NCBI RefSeq assembly: GCF_024129865.1
Contig: NZ_JAMYFE010000069.1
Coordinates: 1 to 64,000 of the forward strand
Source: Stieleria tagensis
GTDB lineage: Bacteria > Planctomycetota > Planctomycetia > Pirellulales > Pirellulaceae
Length of the DNA: 64,000 nucleotides
Direction: 5' to 3'
The position numbers were made by a program, and so were the translations under genes. Of this stretch, positions 1 through 7,577 are shown piece after piece (the stretch's first letter is position 1; every line of letters begins with the position of its first letter). The notes under the pieces were generated by a model that saw nothing but the letters and a program-made list of their open reading frames with translations, ran no database searches and was not told the DNA's origin.

Positions 1-1
1 C

Positions 2-1369
2 CAAAACCCAGGCCACCTCAAGAAGTATGCCGAGCGACTGGGAATCGATCCCGCCAACACTCCCTCCAAAGACACGCCTGGGCAATTGAATCCGTTCTAC
101 TGCGCCATGGTCGAGGAACTGGATTACTACGTCGGGAAGGTGTTTGACTACCTGGACGAAACAGACGACCCGCGCTGGCCGGGGCATGCGTTGAGCGAAA
201 ATACGTTTGTGATTTTTACGTCCGACAATGGCGGGATGGAGGGTGGACCTTCTGAACGATACACCGACAACCAGCCGTTGGCTCGTGGCAAAATCTCAGC
301 GATGGAAGGCGGGACGCGAGTGCCGTTGCTGATCGCAGGGCCGGGTATTTCCCCTGGCGTGCAGACCGATGTGATGGCCAACGGACTCGATTTTTATCCC
401 ACCGTATTGGCGATGACAGGAACGCCGATACCGCCGCAAAAAAATCTCGATGGATGCGATCTGCTGCCGCTGCTGCAGAAAGACCCCCAGGATCCACGGC
501 TCGTCAAACGCGCTGATGGCACGGTTCGCGACACCATGGTTTGGCATTTTCCACATGGCAGTGCGCTGGAAAGTACGATTCGTGTCGGCGACTACAAACT
601 GGTCCGCAACTATGATCATGTGAACAATCCAGACACTGCGCCGTTGGAATTGTTTCGGCTGTACGATTCATCCGGCGGCACCACACGACGTGTCGATATC
701 GAGGAATCTCGAAACCTTGCCCAATCGATGCCGGAACTGACCGCGAAAATGGATGCCCAGCTCACGACTGCGTTAACGGAAATGCAGGCCAGCTATCCCT
801 ATTACAACCACGCCTATTCGGGGCCACTACCGAACAAGGACAAACTTTGCACGGTGGAGACTGAAACGCGGAACGGACGGCATGTCAAATTGACCTATCG
901 CGAGAACGGAGCCCGCGTCACGCAGGCTGATTTGATTTACTCACTAAATGGTGGCCAGCAGTACGAAGAATGGTTCCGGATGCCCGCCACGCTGCAGGGG
1001 AACAACACGGTCACCGCTGAGCTTCCTGCCGGAACGACACATTACTATCTCAATCTGGTTGACGAGAATCAATTTCTTCGCAGTTACCCCGAGGTTGAAG
1101 GCAACAAGAGGAGCAAGTCATTTGCCACTGCGGCACTCAGCACGAGCAACAAGAAAACGGACGCATCGAAGCCCGCCGCCAAAAAGGCCCAAAACGATCG
1201 CAACATTCCTTTCAACCGCTGGGACACAAACAAGGACGATCATTTGTCGCTGGACGAGTACCAGAGTGGTCTGACGGGGCGACCCGACCTCGAACAACGT
1301 TTTCAACGATTCGACAAAGACGGCGATGGGAAGCTTAGTCGCGAAGAGTTCGTTGGGAAAAAACAGTGA
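2..1369 (+). CDS. Sulfatase with C-terminal EF-hand pair (5' truncated by window edge)
   Basis: The frame is open from base 2, so the gene starts before the window and the N-terminal half with the formylglycine site is missing. What remains is the C-terminal part of an alkaline-phosphatase-superfamily sulfatase. It includes the metal-site motif TSDNGG, the EGGTRVP segment and LDFYPTVLAMTG, all typical of arylsulfatase A-like enzymes that hydrolyse sulfate esters. After the sulfatase fold there is a beta-rich stretch, a Lys/Ala-rich linker and, in the last 50 residues, two calcium-binding loops (DTNKDDHLSLDE and DKDGDGKLSREE). The EF-hands suggest calcium-dependent stability or attachment outside the cytoplasm. 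A second sulfatase starts 61 bases downstream on the same strand. The family is certain; the sulfated substrate cannot be read from the sequence. Confidence 0.93.
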   Translation, partial: QNPGHLKKYAERLGIDPANTPSKDTPGQLNPFYCAMVEELDYYVGKVFDYLDETDDPRWPGHALSENTFVIFTSDNGGMEGGPSERYTDNQPLARGKISAMEGGTRVPLLIAGPGISPGVQTDVMANGLDFYPTVLAMTGTPIPPQKNLDGCDLLPLLQKDPQDPRLVKRADGTVRDTMVWHFPHGSALESTIRVGDYKLVRNYDHVNNPDTAPLELFRLYDSSGGTTRRVDIEESRNLAQSMPELTAKMDAQLTTALTEMQASYPYYNHAYSGPLPNKDKLCTVETETRNGRHVKLTYRENGARVTQADLIYSLNGGQQYEEWFRMPATLQGNNTVTAELPAGTTHYYLNLVDENQFLRSYPEVEGNKRSKSFATAALSTSNKKTDASKPAAKKAQNDRNIPFNRWDTNKDDHLSLDEYQSGLTGRPDLEQRFQRFDKDGDGKLSREEFVGKKQ

Positions 1370-1430
1370 CCTTTCAAACGGGGTCGGCGATGTTCAGACG
1401 GCAATCTCGGAACTTGGAATTCAATCAAAC

Positions 1431-2999
1431 ATGACCTTCCGGAACATTAACTCTACGATCCAAGCTTCACTCTGCTTGGTGATTCTTCTTTTTGCGTCTC
1501 ATCTTGGATTTGCAGCGCAACCAAATGTGTTGTTTCTGTCCATCGATGATCTCAACGATTGGGAAGGCGGCATGGGGGGGAATCGCCAGGCCAAGACGCC
1601 CCATCTGGATCAATTGTTCGAACGAAGTGTTTTGTTCACGAACGCCCATTGTTCACAAGCCGTGTGTGCGGCATCTCGCAATTCACTATTGAGCGGCATT
1701 CATCCGAGTACTTCAGGATGGTACACATCAACCGCCTCGATGCGCAAGACCTATGACCAAGTGATGGGCGAACACAAGATGTTGCCGCAACATTTTCGCG
1801 ACAGCGGGTATCAGACCTTTGCCGCGGGCAAAGTTTTTCACCAGGGCGTTTCAGACTACAAAGAGCGAACGCAGGATTTTTGGGACGAAACGGCGCCTGG
1901 TTACAAAGTCCCCAAACGACTCTTAGCTCGCGGCGATGGATACGGCGGAAAACATTTTTACCCGTTCCCAAAGAACGGCAGCCAGATCATTGATCGCTAT
2001 GGTCAAGGGTTTTCGGACGGAAACTCGCTGTGCTACGGAGCACTGGATCGAGACGACATGCCGGGCGGAAAAATGTTTGACGAACTAATTGCCGATTGGG
2101 CTGTCGAGCAACTCGCACAGGAACACACCAAGCCCTTTTTCATGGCAATCGGTTTTGTCCGACCACACGTCCCCTACACCGCACCCAAAGAGTTCTTTGA
2201 TCTCTACGATTTGGATGATATTCAAGTGCCGGAGGTCCCCGACGATGAAATGTCGGACGTTCCCATCATGGGCAAATCGATCGCGTACGGAACGATCAAA
2301 ACGGGTGACCACTACGCCGTTGTTAACTTGAGTGATACGTATTGGAAAGAAATGGTCTATGGCTACCTAGCCTGCGTTTCGTTTGTTGATGCCCAGGCGG
2401 GTAGAGTTCTTGATGCACTTTCAAACAGCCAGTACGCCGACAATACGATTGTGGTTTTGTGGTCGGATCACGGCCAGCATCTGGGCGAGAAAAAGCATTG
2501 GCGGAAACAGTCGCTGTGGGAAGAATCGACTCGCGTGCCACTGTGCTTCCACGTGCCTGGCGCCGCGGCCGGCCAGCGTCACAACGCAGTGAGTCTGCTG
2601 GATGTCTATCCAACGCTGGTCGAACTGTGTGATCTGCCGCCAGCACCCAAGTTGGAAGGTGAGAGTCTGGTTCCACTCATCATCGATGCCTCGGTCAGTC
2701 GCGAGCATCCAGTTCTGAGCAGTTGGTACTATGGTAATTACGCCGTGCGTAGTGACCGCTGGCGCTACATTCATTACCGCGATGGTAGTGAGGAATTGTA
2801 CGATCACCAAAGCGATCCAGGCGAGCACACCAATCTTGCAAGCAGCCCTGAATTCGAATCCGTCATCGCAGATCACAAGAAATGGTTGCCGCCAAACGGC
2901 GCCTTGCCTGCGGGCAAAGACAAATGGGAAGGCGACAAACTGGATCGACGCATTCGCGATTGGGAACAAAATGACTCGATTCCCGATTGGTTGAATTAA
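1431..2999 (+). CDS. Sulfatase, iduronate-2-sulfatase-like
   Basis: Exported sulfatase of about 522 residues. I chose the ATG at 1431 because it begins a clean signal peptide (hydrophobic core near residues 11-25, ending FAAQ) just before the conserved PNVLFLSIDDLNDW metal-binding segment. Frame extension further upstream overlaps the preceding gene. The formylglycine site is CAASR with Cys79, the C-x-A-S-R variant of C-x-P-S-R. The FVRPHVPYTAP stretch and VLWSDHGQHLGEKKHW are characteristic of iduronate-2-sulfatase-like enzymes (S1 class). Predicted role is removal of sulfate from a polysaccharide in the periplasm after activation by a formylglycine-generating enzyme encoded elsewhere. It follows the truncated sulfatase closely and could share its transcript. 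Confidence 0.93.
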   Translation: MTFRNINSTIQASLCLVILLFASHLGFAAQPNVLFLSIDDLNDWEGGMGGNRQAKTPHLDQLFERSVLFTNAHCSQAVCAASRNSLLSGIHPSTSGWYTSTASMRKTYDQVMGEHKMLPQHFRDSGYQTFAAGKVFHQGVSDYKERTQDFWDETAPGYKVPKRLLARGDGYGGKHFYPFPKNGSQIIDRYGQGFSDGNSLCYGALDRDDMPGGKMFDELIADWAVEQLAQEHTKPFFMAIGFVRPHVPYTAPKEFFDLYDLDDIQVPEVPDDEMSDVPIMGKSIAYGTIKTGDHYAVVNLSDTYWKEMVYGYLACVSFVDAQAGRVLDALSNSQYADNTIVVLWSDHGQHLGEKKHWRKQSLWEESTRVPLCFHVPGAAAGQRHNAVSLLDVYPTLVELCDLPPAPKLEGESLVPLIIDASVSREHPVLSSWYYGNYAVRSDRWRYIHYRDGSEELYDHQSDPGEHTNLASSPEFESVIADHKKWLPPNGALPAGKDKWEGDKLDRRIRDWEQNDSIPDWLN

Positions 3000-3066
3000 G
3001 GCATGAACGGATCGGTCCTAAGGTGTCCGAATCCGTGTGCCGGCGATATGACCGCTGCGATATTTT

Positions 3067-3138
3067 CAGCCGCTGGGCGCTAGCCCACGGTTCGGTGTCA
3101 CCAACATTGCAAAATCCGAGGAACCCGGCGCTAGCACC
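3067..3138. repeat. Imperfect inverted intergenic repeat centred on GCTAGC
   Basis: The left arm (3067-3092) contains CCGCTGGGCGCTAGCCCACG. The right arm (3121-3138) contains AACCCGGCGCTAGCACC, an imperfect reverse complement of the left. The element sits in the 286-base gap between a sulfatase and the DUF6786-like gene. It looks like a REP-type extragenic palindrome; no terminator-like T-run follows. The rest of the gap holds no gene that I can support. Confidence 0.45.
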
Positions 3139-3285
3139 AAACCCCAAGTCAATCTTTCTTCGTGATCAACATGCTCGCCCGGCAAGCAACACAGTCCCAC
3201 TATCAACCCCACAGCCCCAATCAATGAGTCTCCGAATTCTTCCTGATGCCAAGAAATTCGTTGGTATGAAGATCAAGTAAGAATC

Positions 3286-4578
3286 ATGGAACCGAATATG
3301 AAACCTATATACACGGCGTTATTGGCAATGGCTTGTTCTATCGGAGTCTTTCATTCGAATGTACCGCTTGCAGCGCAGGAGACAGAGGAAGCGGTGCAGG
3401 GATTCCGTGACGATTTGGCTTTCTTGAAGAAACACACTGACATCATCACGTTGACCGACGGCGATGCTGCCGTGGCCGTCGCACCGGCCTATCAAGGTCG
3501 CGTGATGACCAGCACGGTGGATCGCGAAAACGGCGTGAGTTTCGGTTGGATTAATCGCAAGGTGATCGAGGCAGGGCTGCTGTCGGACGAAGCACGAAAA
3601 GGAAAATTGGAAGAACACATCTATATTTTCGGCGGCGAAGAACGTTTCTGGCTCGGCCCCGAAGGTGGTCAATTTGCATTGTTCTTTAAACCCGGAACCC
3701 AATTTGAGTTTTCCGATTGGACAACACCACCGGCGATTGACACCGAACCGTTTGAAGTGCTGGAGCAGACCAACACATCGGCCAAGTTCAAGCGAGATTG
3801 TGAGCTGACAAATTTCAGTGGCACGCAATTTTCGATGGGAATCCAGCGCACCGTGCGTCTGCTTGATCGAGTTGCCATTGCCAAATCGTTGCAACTGGGA
3901 TCCATCGACGATTCGATCAAGTGCGTGGCCTATGAGACGGATAATCGGTTGACCAATCGCGGACAGAATGCTTGGACGGCTGAAACCGGTTTACCGTCGA
4001 TCTGGATTTTGGGCATGTACAACCCGTCACCTCAAACGACTGTCGTGATTCCCTTCAAACCCGGTGACACGGCGGATCTTGGTCCCAAGGTGAACGACAC
4101 TTATTTTGGCAAGGTTCCGCAGGAATACCTGCAGGTCGACGACGACATTTTGTTTTTCAAAGGCGATGGAACACGTCGTGGCAAGATCGGGATCTCGCCG
4201 GAGCGTTCAGTGGGAGTTGCGGGCAGCTACGACGCTGACGGGAGAGTCCTGACGATTGTGACCTACAATGTTCAAGACGCACCCAATGGATTCGTCAATT
4301 CGATGTGGGAGATCCAGAAAGAACCGTTCCAAGGCGACGTCGTCAATTCGTACAACGACGGTTCACCCGCTGCTGGGGAACCACCGCTGGGGCCGTTTTA
4401 TGAATTGGAGACCTCTTCCCCCGCGGCCGCGCTAAAGCCGGGCGAAACCCTGAAACATGTGCAACAGACCATACATTTTCAAGGAAGCGAATCTGCTTTG
4501 GATCCGATTGCCAAGCAACTCTTGGGCGCGAGTCTGGACCAGATTATCAACAGATTTGATTCCCAACCTGACGCGTGA
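3286..4578 (+). CDS. Exported DUF6786-like family protein
   Basis: Protein of 430 residues starting at ATG 3286; an in-frame ATG at 3298 is equally possible and gives a cleaner signal peptide (MKPIYTALLAMACSIGVFH, ending PLAAQ). The mature part is a beta-rich single domain with phrases such as TLTDGDAAVAVAPAYQGRVM and an FGGEERFWLGPEGG turn. These match my memory of the planctomycete DUF6786 family, which has a galactose-mutarotase-like look. No catalytic function is established to my knowledge. It lies among sulfatases and sugar-active enzymes, so a role in carbohydrate handling is plausible but inferred. The family name is moderately certain, the exported nature more so. Confidence 0.65.
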   Translation: MEPNMKPIYTALLAMACSIGVFHSNVPLAAQETEEAVQGFRDDLAFLKKHTDIITLTDGDAAVAVAPAYQGRVMTSTVDRENGVSFGWINRKVIEAGLLSDEARKGKLEEHIYIFGGEERFWLGPEGGQFALFFKPGTQFEFSDWTTPPAIDTEPFEVLEQTNTSAKFKRDCELTNFSGTQFSMGIQRTVRLLDRVAIAKSLQLGSIDDSIKCVAYETDNRLTNRGQNAWTAETGLPSIWILGMYNPSPQTTVVIPFKPGDTADLGPKVNDTYFGKVPQEYLQVDDDILFFKGDGTRRGKIGISPERSVGVAGSYDADGRVLTIVTYNVQDAPNGFVNSMWEIQKEPFQGDVVNSYNDGSPAAGEPPLGPFYELETSSPAAALKPGETLKHVQQTIHFQGSESALDPIAKQLLGASLDQIINRFDSQPDA

Positions 4579-4659
4579 GTTATGAAGCCAGCGTTTTCCA
4601 AAGCCCAGCGGGCGACTAAATGACTGCCGGCGGCTCACGCCGCCAGCACTTCGTGTATT

Positions 4660-4768
4660 CACTCGCCCGCCCCGCGGGAGAGTGAAGGGATTGAAGTGGC
4701 AATTGCCGGTCCACTTGGGTTGAAAAGGATGAAAAGCGCAACTTCAAAACTGACGCGTCGGGTTACCA
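4660..4768. repeat. Dispersed intergenic repeat, copy A, with hairpin
   Basis: The copy begins with a stem-loop (11-base arms 4660-4670 and 4674-4684, CCC loop, one mismatch) and ends with CTGACGCGTCGGGTTACCA at 4750-4768. It aligns over its whole length with the segment at 16276-16385, including the hairpin, a GTGAAG(G/A)GAT(T/C)GAAG segment and the CTTCAAAACT...CGGGTTACCA end. A second GC-rich palindrome (GGCGGCTCACGCCGCC) precedes it near 4630-4645. It lies immediately upstream of the DUF1552 gene. Confidence 0.75.
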
Positions 4769-4812
4769 AAACCAACACACTATCGAATCGAACCAACCGC
4801 CAAGGGCAATCG

Positions 4813-6075
4813 ATGAAACTTGAAAACCATCACCAAGGTCGGCGCACGTTTTTAAAGGCGACGGGCGTTTCGATCGCTTTGCCGTGGATGCAGTCTGCCG
4901 TTTCCGCCGCCATGCCAAAGTCCGACGCGTCGATGCGGATGGTTTGCATTAGCAGCGCGTTAGGAATGAACCCCGAAGCTTTCTTTCCGACGTCGTTCGA
5001 TGATGACTATGAACTTTCGCCGACACTGCGCCCGCTGGCTGATTTGAGAAACGATTTCACGGTGTTCTCGCATATGGATCACCCCGGCATTTACACCAAG
5101 CATGCGGCGATGAATTCGTTGCTGAGTGGCGTTGATGCAAAGAAATCCTCCGCCGGCGAAAACTGTTCGATGGACCAGGTTGCGGCAGCGCATGCCGGTT
5201 ACCAGACGCGATTTCCATCGGTTCATATTTCGCTCGGTGGAAGCCAGGGGGCGTCCTGGACAGCCTCGGGTATCAAAGTGCGGGAAGAGTCTGATCCGTT
5301 GGATCTGTTTCGGAAATTGTTTGTGAACGATCCCCTGGCTGCCCGCCAAGCCCGTAAGTTGGAACTCGATCAGCAGGGTAGTGTTCTGGATCTCGTGCGC
5401 GGACAGGCAAAGCGACTCGCAAAGAGCGTCAATCCGACTGATCGCGAGAAGCTGGACGAGTATTTGACCGCAATCCGTGAAGCCGAATCAAGCATTCAAG
5501 GCATCCAGCGCTGGCAGGACGTGCCAAAGCCAGCCGTTGCGTTTGATGATTCGGTGAATGCACACGGTTCGATGGATTACCCCACACTCTCGCCGTTGAT
5601 GTTCGACTTGTTGTTCCTTGCGATACAGTCCGACAGTAGCCGAGTCTTTACCGCTGGTTTTGGGATGCACAACCACGTCATCGAAATCGATGGAGTCAAC
5701 ACTGGCTACCACGGATTGACTCATCACGGCAATTTACCGGAGCGACTGAAACAACTGCGTATCATCGACGCATTCTATATCGAGCAGATGGCTCGCTTTC
5801 TGTCAAAGCTGAAAAACACCAAGACGGCGGGCAGCAATCTGCTGGACGAGACGATGGTGTTCTTTGGAAGTGGTCTAGGCGATGCCTCACGGCACTCCAA
5901 CCGCGACTTGCCGATCATCCTTGCCGGAGGTGGATTCCAGCACGGCAAACACGTCAATGCCTTGCAACACACCGGCACGCAAACGCCGCTGAACAACCTG
6001 TTCACGACCATGCTGCAAAAGTTTGGCGTCAAAATCGATCGCTTCAACAACGCGACAGGCACCGTGAGCTTGTAG
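4813..6075 (+). CDS. DUF1552 family protein with Tat signal
   Basis: The frame is open from 4696, but that stretch is repeat copy A. The ATG at 4813 gives a 420-residue protein opening with a twin-arginine signal (RRTFLKATGVSIALPW, then VSAAM). The body matches DUF1552: AFFPTSFDDDYELSPTLRPL near the N-terminus, the FSHMDHPG segment, the HISLGGSQG stretch, and a GLTHHGNLPERLKQL segment followed by SGLGDASRHSNRDLPIILAGG. DUF1552 belongs to the alkaline-phosphatase-like DUF1501/DUF1552 group and normally sits beside DUF1592/planctomycete cytochrome C genes; its biochemical role is unknown. Tat export implies folding, probably with a cofactor, before transport. Here a sulfatase gene separates it from its usual DUF1592 partner. 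Confidence 0.88.
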   Translation: MKLENHHQGRRTFLKATGVSIALPWMQSAVSAAMPKSDASMRMVCISSALGMNPEAFFPTSFDDDYELSPTLRPLADLRNDFTVFSHMDHPGIYTKHAAMNSLLSGVDAKKSSAGENCSMDQVAAAHAGYQTRFPSVHISLGGSQGASWTASGIKVREESDPLDLFRKLFVNDPLAARQARKLELDQQGSVLDLVRGQAKRLAKSVNPTDREKLDEYLTAIREAESSIQGIQRWQDVPKPAVAFDDSVNAHGSMDYPTLSPLMFDLLFLAIQSDSSRVFTAGFGMHNHVIEIDGVNTGYHGLTHHGNLPERLKQLRIIDAFYIEQMARFLSKLKNTKTAGSNLLDETMVFFGSGLGDASRHSNRDLPIILAGGGFQHGKHVNALQHTGTQTPLNNLFTTMLQKFGVKIDRFNNATGTVSL

Positions 6076-6133
6076 CGAATTACGTCCGCCCACACCTCGA
6101 TCGTTCGACGATCCTTCCAGCGCACCCGTTCCA

Positions 6134-7513
6134 ATGAAAACGACTGCATTTGTCTTCGCCATTCTATTGTTTGCACCGGTCGCTCAGCCGATCGCTGCTG
6201 AACCAACCTCTGCTGAGCAGCAGAAACCAAACATCGTTGTCTTCGTCGCCGATGATATGGGCTGGGGTGACTCGTCGACCTACGGCAACGAGCTCATCAA
6301 ATGTCCCAATCTGGATCAATTGGCGTCACAGGGTGTGAAGTTCACACAATTCTATTCGGCCTGCGCTGTCTGTTCGCCATCGCGGTCGGCGATTTTGACC
6401 GGGCGGACGCCTTACCGAAATGGCGTTTGGCGACATCTTTCTGGAAACCATGAAGCCCATTTGCGTTCCAGCGAGATCACCTACCCAAAACTGCTGAAAT
6501 CGATCGGCTACGAAACATGCCACGTCGGAAAATGGCATCTCAACTCCAAACTTCAATTCAACAATCCAGATTTCCCTCAACCCGGGCAGCACGGATACGA
6601 CCATTGGATGGCGACTCACAACAACGCCGATCCCAGTCACAAGAACCCAGATAACTTCTACCGTAACGGTAAACCCGTTGGTGAATTGAATGGCTATTCC
6701 GCACCCCTGGTTGCCGCCGAAGCCTCTCACTGGTTGACACAGATCCGCGACAAGTCAAAACCATTCGCCTTGTCGGTGTGGGTGCATGAACCCCATTCGC
6801 CCATTGCGACTGATCCAAAGTTCTCGGGCATGTATCAAGGCCATCAGAACAGCAAGTACATGGGCAATATCACACAGCTTGATCACGCCTTGGGGCAGGT
6901 CATGCAGACGCTTGATGACGAAGGCGTCAGCGACAACACGCTATTCATATTCACGTCGGACAACGGTCCTGTCGCAAAATTTGGTGGCACGACTGGCGGA
7001 TTACGCGGTGGTAAACGCAGCGATCATGAAGGTGGCATCCGGGTGCCAGGCATCGTACGCTGGCCGAACAAGATCAAGCCCGGATCGACGAGTGATGTTC
7101 CCGTTGTCGGAACAGATATCTTTGCCACAGTGCTGGATGTCACCGGCATTCCGCTTCCGACCGATCGCACCATTGATGGCGTCAGCATGGTTCCGGCATT
7201 GGCGGGCAAGCCACTCAAGCGAGAGCTCCCGCTGTTCTGGCGAACCCACGTCTCGCCTCCGGGCGACCGAGTGGCACTACGGATCGGCGACTGGAAATTG
7301 GTGGGCAACGACACGCTGACAAAATTCCAGCTCTACCAAATTCAGCAAGACTGGAAAGAGGAAAACGACCTTGCCGCCGCGATGCCGGAAAAGACTGAAG
7401 AGATGAAACGAAAGCTTTTTGCGGTGTGGAAGTCCATCGAGACCGAAGGACCCAAAGAGTGGTGGGAAACCGAACGCCAACCGCCAGCTCGGGGCGGCAC
7501 GCTGAACTACTGA
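6134..7513 (+). CDS. Sulfatase (arylsulfatase A-like)
   Basis: Exported sulfatase of 459 residues, starting at ATG 6134 with a signal peptide ending IAAEP. The first metal-ligand segment is PNIVVFVADDMGWGD, and the formylglycine site CSPSR has Cys80 as the residue to be converted. GKWHLNSK, TSDNGPVAKFGGTTGGLRGGK and EGGIRVPGIVRWP complete the catalytic framework. Length and motif order are ordinary for an S1-family exo-acting sulfatase. It lies 58 bases after the DUF1552 gene and 64 bases before the DUF1592-type cytochrome gene on the same strand, so the three may form one transcription unit. Confidence 0.94.
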   Translation: MKTTAFVFAILLFAPVAQPIAAEPTSAEQQKPNIVVFVADDMGWGDSSTYGNELIKCPNLDQLASQGVKFTQFYSACAVCSPSRSAILTGRTPYRNGVWRHLSGNHEAHLRSSEITYPKLLKSIGYETCHVGKWHLNSKLQFNNPDFPQPGQHGYDHWMATHNNADPSHKNPDNFYRNGKPVGELNGYSAPLVAAEASHWLTQIRDKSKPFALSVWVHEPHSPIATDPKFSGMYQGHQNSKYMGNITQLDHALGQVMQTLDDEGVSDNTLFIFTSDNGPVAKFGGTTGGLRGGKRSDHEGGIRVPGIVRWPNKIKPGSTSDVPVVGTDIFATVLDVTGIPLPTDRTIDGVSMVPALAGKPLKRELPLFWRTHVSPPGDRVALRIGDWKLVGNDTLTKFQLYQIQQDWKEENDLAAAMPEKTEEMKRKLFAVWKSIETEGPKEWWETERQPPARGGTLNY

Positions 7514-7577
7514 TCGAGCACTTGCGCTGAACACGCAAACAACTCAGCAATATCGGTGTTCCAATGATCCTTTACTC

